The notes under the pieces were generated by a model. That model was not told the DNA's origin, did no database searches, and worked only from the letters and a program-made list of their open reading frames with translations. Shown here in pieces: positions 1 through 4,616 of a DNA stretch of 6,192 bases. Origin of the DNA: JAJPXI01 sp045602885 (GTDB taxonomy: Bacteria; Bacillota; Clostridia; Oscillospirales; Oscillospiraceae); NCBI GenBank assembly GCA_045602885.1, contig JAZSCJ010000011.1, positions 1 to 6,192 of the forward strand. The letters run 5' to 3'. Made by a program: the position numbers and the translations under genes. Numbering within the stretch: the first letter of the stretch is position 1; every line of letters starts with the position of its first letter.

Positions 1-622
1 GATAACTGTCGGCGGCATCACCCCATCCGTATTGCAGGCGGCAGGGCTGTGCGCAAAGACCGCGGTTGCCGCTGCGTCCACCGATGACCGATGAGAAAAA
101 GCACTGTCCGGAATAGCACATGCACAGAGCACCGTGGACAAATACTTCGATTTCGATGGGGGAGTGGGTGCAGATGTATTCAATGGCCTGTCGGGACAGT
201 TCCCGGGAAGGCACGACCCGTTTCAGGCCCAAATCGGCCGCCATCTTCACACCGTCCAGGGAGTGGAGGGACATTTGGGTGGAGGCATGCAGAGGGAGAT
301 CGGGAACGGTCTGCCGCAGCATACGGGCCACGCCCAAATCCTGCACCAAAACGGCATCGGCACCCATGTCGGATGCCTCAGCAGCCACCTTTGCGGCTGC
401 GGGTAATTCGCGGTCGGTCAGCAGGGTGTTCATGGTCAGATAGACTTTAACACCCCGCAAATGGCAATAGGAAATCGCCGCCGCAGCTTCTTCCCGGGAG
501 AAGTTTTTCGCATTGCGGCGGGCGTTGTAGTTTCCATATCCAAAATAAACGGCGTCAGCCCCCGATTGCACCGCGGCGGCGATGGCCTCCGGCGAACCGG
601 CCGGGGCGAGCAATTCCAGCAT
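1..622 (-). CDS. U32 family protein (peptidase U32 / RlhA-TrhP-like), 3' part outside window
   Basis: The first 207 residues are present; the reading frame is open to the left edge, so the C-terminal part is missing. The N-terminus reads MLELLAPAGSPEA, followed by a GADAVYFG segment. Near residues 162-194 lies the U32 signature, VHGALC then YSGQC, GGRSGNRG and CAQPCR. Cysteines are C167, C169, C174, C190 and C194. Family knowledge: U32 proteins are annotated as peptidases, but E. coli RlhA and TrhP and Bacillus TrhP1/2 are needed for prephenate-dependent hydroxylation of 23S rRNA or tRNA, and UbiU/UbiV bind a 4Fe-4S cluster through cysteines. Binding of a cluster here is inference. The start at 622 follows a weak TAGGA Shine-Dalgarno 9 nt upstream. 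It lies 20 nt after the zapA stop with no promoter between, so it is probably translated from the zapA transcript. Family is sure; the exact subfamily is not, because the rest of the protein is unseen. Confidence 0.93.
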   Translation of the reverse strand, partial: MLELLAPAGSPEAIAAAVQSGADAVYFGYGNYNARRNAKNFSREEAAAAISYCHLRGVKVYLTMNTLLTDRELPAAAKVAAEASDMGADAVLVQDLGVARMLRQTVPDLPLHASTQMSLHSLDGVKMAADLGLKRVVPSRELSRQAIEYICTHSPIEIEVFVHGALCMCYSGQCFFSSVIGGRSGNRGLCAQPCRLQYGWGDAADSY

Positions 623-642
623 GGTCGATCGTCCTATCGTAA

Positions 643-957
643 TCAGCGTTTGTTTTGCAGCTTGAAGATCTCGCGCTTGGCTTCGGACAGCTCTTGCTTG
701 ACCTTGGCGCTCTCTTCCAGATATTCCTTGAGCTGATGGCGCAGATTCTCCGCCGCCGCCATCTCGTTAAAGTATTCCTCGGCAACGTTCATGCAGGCCA
801 GAATGGCGCTGTTGGCCAGCGACAGGTTGTTCCCGGTCATAACCTCGCGCACCTTGGCGTCCACGTGGGCCGCGATCTTGAGCACGGCGTCGGCATCCTG
901 ATCTGCGATCAGGGTGTATTCCTGGTCGGCAATGCTTACGGTTAATTTGTTTTTCAT
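643..957 (-). CDS. zapA: Cell division protein ZapA
   Basis: The protein has 104 residues. Its N-terminal ZapA fold (about 1-65) carries the family pattern: a short beta segment MKNKLTVSIADQEYTL, then a helix with VLKIAAHVDAKVREV, then the LANSAILACMNVAEEYF segment. The C-terminal part (about 66-104) is a charged helix of the kind that forms the ZapA coiled coil. ZapA is a cytoplasmic FtsZ-binding protein that cross-links FtsZ filaments and promotes Z-ring assembly. The ATG at 957 is chosen because a strong GGGAGGGG Shine-Dalgarno ends about 5 nt before it. A GTG five codons upstream (972) would place that ribosome site inside the gene. It heads an operon with the U32 gene 20 nt downstream. 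Confidence 0.9.
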   Translation of the reverse strand: MKNKLTVSIADQEYTLIADQDADAVLKIAAHVDAKVREVMTGNNLSLANSAILACMNVAEEYFNEMAAAENLRHQLKEYLEESAKVKQELSEAKREIFKLQNKR

Positions 958-1003
958 AATGGCCCCTCCCACGTTTTTCGTTGATGATACGATTATACAA
1001 AGA

Positions 1004-1032
1004 ATTATATCACATATACCGCAGAATGAAAA
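1004..1032 (-). promoter_or_regulatory. Promoter of zapA-U32 operon (extended -10)
   Basis: On the minus strand, TGATATAAT (plus positions 1004-1012) gives a perfect TATAAT with the TGn extension. TTTTCA (1027-1032) is the -35 hexamer, 4 of 6 matches to TTGACA, with a 17 bp spacer. Transcription would start near 997, giving a 40 nt leader before the zapA ATG. A second TATAAT at 992-997 has no -35 at a good distance. The surrounding stretch is AT-rich against GC-rich genes. Confidence 0.65.
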
Positions 1033-1064
1033 ATAAAATTACGATGAATTTTTGGTTTTTCGGT

Positions 1065-1088
1065 AAAATTATGCCGTTTTTTCCGGCA
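1065..1088 (-). terminator. Weak terminator-like hairpin at the end of the EamA gene
   Basis: On the minus strand TGCCG, a 7 nt loop GAAAAAA, and CGGCA form a 5 bp stem (plus 1072-1088) that covers the last codons. It is followed directly by TAATTTT. The stem is short, so termination may be partial and some transcripts could continue into zapA. Confidence 0.3.
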
Positions 1089-1938
1089 GCTCGCTGATCA
1101 GAGCGCTGCCCAGGATCAAAACGGCGCCGGCGATCTCGGCCGGGCCCATGTGCTCCCGCAGCAGCAGGGCGGAAAGCAGGATGGCCACGATGGGATCAAT
1201 GTAGCTGAAAATGGCGGCCGTCTGGGCCTTGAGATCCTTGAGCGAGCCGAAATACAGGGCATAGGCCACGCCGGTATGTACCACGCCCACCAGCAGAAGA
1301 AGACCCAGCGCCGGCATGGGCGCGGACAGCGTGGACAGTTCTTCGGTCAGCAGGATGTAGGGCAGCACGATGATGGCGGACAGGGCCAGCTGTGCCACCG
1401 TGCGGTCGTTGCCGGGCACCGCCGTCAGCTTTTTGTTGAGCAGGACCACCGTGGCGTACAGGGCGGCCGCGCCCAAACCCAGCAGGATGCCGGTCAGCTC
1501 CTGTGCCGCCGGCAAGCCGCTGCTCAGCACGCCGGAAACCAGCGCCATGCCCACGATGGAAACCAGCACGCACAAAAGCTTGCGCACGGTCAGCCGTTCC
1601 CGCAGCACAAGGGGGGAAACCAGCAGCACGAACATGGGCGCCAGATAGTAGCACAGCGTGGCGGTGGCCACCGTTGTGTAGCGATAGGCCTGGAACAGCA
1701 AGATCCAGTTTCCGCCCAGCGCGGCGCCGGACAGCAGCAAAATCAGCCAGTTGGCGCGCAGGGCCTTGAGATCCGGGCGCTTGCGGCGCAGGGCAAAGAC
1801 CAAAAGCAAAAACAGTGTGCCGATCACGCCACGGGCGAAGGCGATGACACTGGAGGGCAGGGGGATCCCACGGACAAACAGGCCGATGGTACCGAAAATG
1901 ACCATGGAAGAAATCAGTTGAAGCTGTGGACGTTTCAT
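1069..1938 (-). CDS. EamA/DMT-superfamily transporter, ten transmembrane helices
   Basis: This 289-residue protein is mostly hydrophobic and is built as two EamA repeats of about five helices each (about 5-135 and 150-283), the usual size and shape of drug/metabolite exporters of the inner membrane. Family features include the N-terminal FGTIGLFVRGIPLPSS stretch with an arginine in helix 2 (AFARG), YRYTTVATATL and YYLAPMFV near the end of repeat 1, and the C-terminal FSYIDPIVAILLSALLL followed by REHMGPAEI. The N-terminus is MKRP, with no cleavable signal. Substrate cannot be told from sequence; relatives export amino acids, metabolites or sugars. The ATG at 1938 follows TAGGAGA with about 7 nt spacing. 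It is divergent from the dnaD operon and lies 111 nt upstream of zapA on the same strand, but each has its own promoter. Confidence 0.9.
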   Translation of the reverse strand: MKRPQLQLISSMVIFGTIGLFVRGIPLPSSVIAFARGVIGTLFLLLVFALRRKRPDLKALRANWLILLLSGAALGGNWILLFQAYRYTTVATATLCYYLAPMFVLLVSPLVLRERLTVRKLLCVLVSIVGMALVSGVLSSGLPAAQELTGILLGLGAAALYATVVLLNKKLTAVPGNDRTVAQLALSAIIVLPYILLTEELSTLSAPMPALGLLLLVGVVHTGVAYALYFGSLKDLKAQTAAIFSYIDPIVAILLSALLLREHMGPAEIAGAVLILGSALISELPEKTA

Positions 1939-1984
1939 AGACGGTCTCCTAGAATAGATTGATTGGAACGCAAAGTTTCACCCG

Positions 1985-2013
1985 ATTTTATCACGCACCT
2001 TCGTTTGTTGCAA
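1985..2013 (-). promoter_or_regulatory. Promoter of the EamA transporter gene
   Basis: On the minus strand TGATAAAAT (plus 1985-1993) is an extended -10 with 5 of 6 matches to TATAAT. TTGCAA (2008-2013) is the -35, 4 of 6 matches, with a 17 bp spacer. The start would be near 1978, leaving a 40 nt leader to the ATG at 1938. Confidence 0.5.
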
Positions 2014-2019
2014 GGTTTT

Positions 2020-2034
2020 GCGGCAATTTGCCGC
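2020..2034. promoter_or_regulatory. Palindrome in divergent intergenic region, possible operator
   Basis: GCGGCAA, one central T, and TTGCCGC form perfect 7 bp arms. It sits 6 bp upstream of the EamA -35 box and about 45 bp before the dnaD -35 box. No T-run follows on either strand, so it is not an intrinsic terminator. Its size and position suit a dimeric regulator site, which is inference; no regulator gene is nearby in the window. Confidence 0.35.
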
Positions 2035-2078
2035 CGGTCGGAGGGAGGGGCGCAAACACGTTGGTGATGGTTTTGCTA

Positions 2079-2107
2079 TTTACGCCGACGCTTTTTTCGT
2101 GTAGAAT
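2079..2107 (+). promoter_or_regulatory. Promoter of the dnaD-dnaC-hemerythrin operon
   Basis: TTTACG (2079-2084, 4 of 6 matches to TTGACA), a 17 bp spacer and TAGAAT (2102-2107, 5 of 6 matches to TATAAT) precede the gene. Transcription would start near 2114, 23 nt before the ATG and just ahead of the ribosome site. Confidence 0.45.
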
Positions 2108-2122
2108 AATAAGACTACCAAC

Positions 2123-2131
2123 AAGGAGGTG
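2123..2131 (+). promoter_or_regulatory. Strong ribosome binding site of the dnaD-domain gene
   Basis: AAGGAGGTG is almost fully complementary to the 3' end of 16S rRNA and lies at ideal distance from the ATG at 2137. It decides the start codon. Confidence 0.85.
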
Positions 2132-2136
2132 TCGAA

Positions 2137-3084
2137 ATGGCGCAGTTGATTCTGGGGCAGGTGGTTTCTCTGTCCGGTGAGGCGGCCGACAAGCTGCTGA
2201 CCCGGGGCGAAGGGGATGCGGCGTTGCTGTATCTTGCGCTGCTGCGCCATGCCGACACCGAACAGGCCCGCAAAACCCTGCGCTGGACGGCCGAGCGCAC
2301 CCAAGCGGCGTGGACGACCTTGGCCGGACTGGGTCTGGTGTCCGCTCCGACGGCCCCGGAGCCCGAGGCGGCGCCGCTGGAGCCGGAAGGCCCGCCGGAC
2401 TATCTGCGCGCCGATATTCTTGCGGCCATGAGCGAAGAGAGCTCCTTTCAAAGCCTGTATCAGACGGTGGAACGGCGGCTGGGCAAAAAACTGTCGGAAA
2501 CCGATCTGAAAAGTCTGTACGAAATTTACGATTATCTGGCCCTGCCCACCGAGGTCATCCTGCTGATGATCACCTGGTGCGCCGAGCAGTTTCAAGAAAA
2601 ATACGGCCCCGGCAAGCGCCCCAAAATGCCGCTGATCAAAAAGACGGCTTACGCCTGGCGGCGCATGGGGCTGGACACCGTGGAGGCGGCCGAGGAATAC
2701 CTGCAGCGGCAGAGCGGCCTGCGTCAGCGGGAGCGGGAGCTGCTGCCCCTGCTGGACATTGTCAACCGCCCTGCGGTGGACAAGGAGCGGGAGTATTTGC
2801 AGGCATGGATGGATATGGGCTTCCCCAACGATGCCATCCGGCTGGCCTACGAGCGCACCGTCATGAAAAAGCAGTCGCTCAACTGGCCGTACATGAATTC
2901 CATTTTGAAAAATTGGCACGCCAAGGGGCTGCATTCCGTGGCGCAGGTGCAGGCCGGGGATTCCGACCCGGCGCGCAAAAAGCCTGTGTCGGTACAGCCC
3001 GCCGCACCCAGCGCAGGGGATCGCCTGCGCCGGGATATGGAATGGCTGGAGCGTTTTACCCAAGAGAACAAAAGGGGTGACTGA
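2137..3084 (+). CDS. DnaD domain protein (replication initiation/restart)
   Basis: The protein has 315 residues. An N-terminal part (about 1-70) looks helical and may be a winged-helix-like region. A proline- and glutamate-rich linker follows (about 70-88). Two DnaD/DnaB2-type helical domains follow, at about 95-190 (ALPTEVILLMITWCAEQF, with IKKTAYAWRRMGLDTVEAAEEYL at its end) and 205-270. The second ends in the family hallmark LNWPYMNSILKNWHAKGLHS. The C-terminal tail is charged (about 275-315). Family knowledge: DnaD and DnaB of low-GC Gram-positives remodel DNA and recruit the helicase loader at oriC or at stalled forks. The start is fixed by a near-perfect AAGGAGGTG 6-7 nt before the ATG. 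The stop is followed after 2 nt by the DnaC-like gene, the expected partner. It could be named DnaD or DnaB-like; the host role is inferred from this pairing. Confidence 0.88.
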   Translation: MAQLILGQVVSLSGEAADKLLTRGEGDAALLYLALLRHADTEQARKTLRWTAERTQAAWTTLAGLGLVSAPTAPEPEAAPLEPEGPPDYLRADILAAMSEESSFQSLYQTVERRLGKKLSETDLKSLYEIYDYLALPTEVILLMITWCAEQFQEKYGPGKRPKMPLIKKTAYAWRRMGLDTVEAAEEYLQRQSGLRQRERELLPLLDIVNRPAVDKEREYLQAWMDMGFPNDAIRLAYERTVMKKQSLNWPYMNSILKNWHAKGLHSVAQVQAGDSDPARKKPVSVQPAAPSAGDRLRRDMEWLERFTQENKRGD

Positions 3085-3086
3085 GT

Positions 3087-4079
3087 ATGTCTTACGATAC
3101 CGCGGTACTGCGCCGGGCCACCGCCCGGCTGGAGCAGCAGCGCCGTCATCGCGCCGACGATCTGGACCGTCGTCGCAGTGAGGTGGAGCAGCGCATGCCC
3201 CGGGTGGCCGAAATTGACCGCCACCTGCGCCAGACGCTGCTCAAGGTGGCGCAGGCCACCTTCCGTGGGGGCGACCCCACGCCCGAGATCGAGCGCCTGC
3301 GGCAGGAAAATATGGCCCTGCAGGCCGAGCGGGAGCAGCTGCTGGTCAGCGCCGGATATTCGCCCGATGTGCTGGAGGACAAGCCGGCCTGCCCCAAGTG
3401 CGCCGACAAGGGCTGGGCGGACGGGCAGATGTGCGACTGCCTGAAGGTGCTGTGCGCGCAGGAGCAGATCAAGGAGCTTTCCAAGCTGCTGGATCTGGGC
3501 GAGCAGTCCTTCCACAGCTTCCGGCTGGAATGTTATTCCACCCAGCCGTGGCCGGACATGGGCACATCCCCCCGGGAGAATATGGCCCGTGTGCTGGACG
3601 TGTGCCGCAATTACGCCCAGAAGTTTGGCCGGTTCTATTTCGACAACCTGTTTCTGTACGGCGCGCCCGGTCTGGGCAAAACTTTCCTGTCGGCCTGTAT
3701 CGCCCGGGTGGTTTCGGAAAACGGATTTTCCGTGGTCTACGATACGGCGGGAAATATCTTCTCGGCCTTCGAAACGCAAAAGTTTTCCAGGGGCGACGAG
3801 GATGCCCGGGACGCCCGGGAGGAAACCAACCGCTATCTCAACTGCGATCTGCTGATTCTGGACGATCTGGGCTGTGAGCTGACCACTGCCCTGACCCAGG
3901 CGACGCTGTATACCCTGCTCAACACCCGCCTGGTGGCCGGCCGCCGAACGGTCATCTCCTCCAACCTGTCGCCCGACGATGTGCGCCGGCGCTATACGCC
4001 CCAAATCGCGTCCCGCTTGGAGGGCGAGTTCCGCGCCCTTCCCTTCTTCGGGGAGGACATCCGGCTCAAGCCGGTTTGA
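3087..4079 (+). CDS. DnaC/DnaI-like AAA+ helicase loader ATPase
   Basis: The protein has 330 residues. Residues about 1-90 are charged and helical, rich in R, E and Q, and probably coiled-coil. A cysteine cluster follows with C102, C105, C116 and C118 (CPKCADKGW then MCDC), probably a zinc site like that in DnaI-type loaders. The AAA+ domain starts near 165: Walker A GAPGLGKT (192-199), Walker B LLILDDLG (255-262), sensor 1 TVISSN (288-293) and a candidate arginine finger R310 in QIASRL. It is the DnaC/IstB ATPase family. Known relatives load the replicative DnaB-type helicase onto single-stranded DNA, here presumably with the DnaD-domain protein encoded 2 nt upstream. AGGGG about 9 nt before the ATG is the ribosome site, overlapping the end of the previous gene, so translation is likely coupled. 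IstB of insertion sequences is an alternative, but no transposase is beside it and the zinc-site N-terminus fits the host loader. Confidence 0.9.
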   Translation: MSYDTAVLRRATARLEQQRRHRADDLDRRRSEVEQRMPRVAEIDRHLRQTLLKVAQATFRGGDPTPEIERLRQENMALQAEREQLLVSAGYSPDVLEDKPACPKCADKGWADGQMCDCLKVLCAQEQIKELSKLLDLGEQSFHSFRLECYSTQPWPDMGTSPRENMARVLDVCRNYAQKFGRFYFDNLFLYGAPGLGKTFLSACIARVVSENGFSVVYDTAGNIFSAFETQKFSRGDEDARDAREETNRYLNCDLLILDDLGCELTTALTQATLYTLLNTRLVAGRRTVISSNLSPDDVRRRYTPQIASRLEGEFRALPFFGEDIRLKPV

Positions 4080-4111
4080 CAATACAAAACTTTTGTTTGG
4101 AGGTCGTAATC

Positions 4112-4510
4112 ATGAAGTACGAACTGACCAAGGAATTGGAAACCGGGAACGCCATCATCGACAAGGAACACCGCGAACTGCTCAATGCCGTCAATGAGCT
4201 GATGGACGATTGCAGTCAGGGGCAGGGCCGCGCCGCGCTGGAGCCGGCGGTTAAATTCCTGCTGAACTATGTGCAGCAGCATTTTGCCCACGAGGAGCAG
4301 CTGCAAAAGCAAAGCGACTATCCCGGTCTGGCGACCCACCGCGCATTCCACGAAAATTATAAGAAAACGCTGCAGGAAGTGGCGGCTGCCATTCCGGCTG
4401 CCGGCCCTACCATTGCCGATTTGAGCAGCATCAATGCACAGGTAGGCGTGTTGGTTTCGCACATCAAGACTGAGGACAAAAAGCTCGGCGCGTATCTGAA
4501 GCAGAAATAA
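4112..4510 (+). CDS. Bacteriohemerythrin (O2-binding di-iron protein)
   Basis: This 132-residue, single-domain protein has the usual hemerythrin length and all seven di-iron ligands: H20 (in IIDKEH), H57 and E61 (HFAHE), H76 and H80 (HRAFH), and H117 with D122 (HIKTED). It should therefore bind a di-iron centre and O2 reversibly, in the cytoplasm since no signal peptide or membrane segment is seen. In anaerobes such proteins are thought to store, deliver or scavenge O2. The tryptophan usual near the N-terminus of this family is absent: the start reads MKYELTKELETGN. The ATG at 4112 is chosen because GGAGGT ends 7 nt before it; a TTG at 4076 in the same frame would lie within the dnaC end and has no such site. 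It follows the helicase loader by 32 nt with no promoter visible, so it is probably on the same transcript. Confidence 0.93.
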   Translation: MKYELTKELETGNAIIDKEHRELLNAVNELMDDCSQGQGRAALEPAVKFLLNYVQQHFAHEEQLQKQSDYPGLATHRAFHENYKKTLQEVAAAIPAAGPTIADLSSINAQVGVLVSHIKTEDKKLGAYLKQK

Positions 4511-4616
4511 GTCTGCGGCGGACTTGATTTCCTGGGAAATGATTTGCCCTTTCACAACGCACAAAACAAAAACGCACTGTATTCTCCGCGACGGAGAATA
4601 CAGAGCGTTTTTAAGG
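4511..4616. other. Convergent intergenic region with small hairpin and main terminator
   Basis: Between the hemerythrin stop and the typA stop, 4509-4525 can fold as a 7 bp stem (AAGTCTG against CGGACTT, one G-U pair) with a 3 nt loop. It is followed by GATTT, which is too poor in T to be a good terminator. ATTTCC/GGAAAT at 4527-4540 is another short inverted repeat. The main structure is the bidirectional terminator at 4568-4612. No promoter or gene is seen here. Confidence 0.5.
4568..4612. terminator. Bidirectional intrinsic terminator between hemerythrin and typA
   Basis: The stem has an inner 12 bp perfect part, CTGTATTCTCCG (4577-4588) against CGGAGAATACAG (4592-4603), closed by a 3 nt loop CGA. 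After one A/A mismatch it continues with AAAAACGC (4568-4575) against GCGTTTTT (4605-4612). T-runs therefore follow on both strands: plus-strand transcripts of the dnaD-dnaC-hemerythrin operon end rightward, and typA transcripts end leftward. Its end lies only 4 nt from the typA stop. Confidence 0.88.

Noticed and set aside
958..972. GTG start five codons upstream for ZapA
   Set aside because: It would put the strong Shine-Dalgarno inside the gene, and ZapA homology begins at the ATG at 957.
1150..1962. Open frame of 270 codons antisense to the EamA gene
   Set aside because: Its product is Q-, G- and H-rich low-complexity sequence typical of a shadow of a hydrophobic GC-rich gene. The opposite strand encodes a clear ten-helix transporter.
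2080..3063. Open frame of 327 codons antisense to the dnaD-domain gene
   Set aside because: It covers the same codons as the DnaD-domain protein, which has a perfect ribosome site and family motifs.
3087..4079. DnaC/IstB-like ATPase as part of an insertion sequence or prophage
   Set aside because: No transposase, integrase, terminal inverted repeats or phage genes are in the window, and the neighbours are core genes; the DnaD partner fits a host loader.
4076..4081. Perfect TTGACA at the end of the dnaC-like gene, as a -35 box for the hemerythrin
   Set aside because: At 17 bp downstream lies the GGAGGT ribosome site instead of a -10 hexamer, and no TATAAT-like sequence is found at 16-18 bp spacing.
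2847..4082. Open frame of 411 codons antisense to the dnaD and dnaC genes
   Set aside because: It overlaps two well-supported genes, starts with TTG, has no ribosome site that stands out, and its protein lacks any recognisable domain. Long antisense frames are common in GC-rich genes.
4509..4525. Small hairpin just after the hemerythrin stop as a separate terminator
   Set aside because: It has a G-U pair and a short stem and no proper T-run follows; the strong terminator is 50 nt further on.
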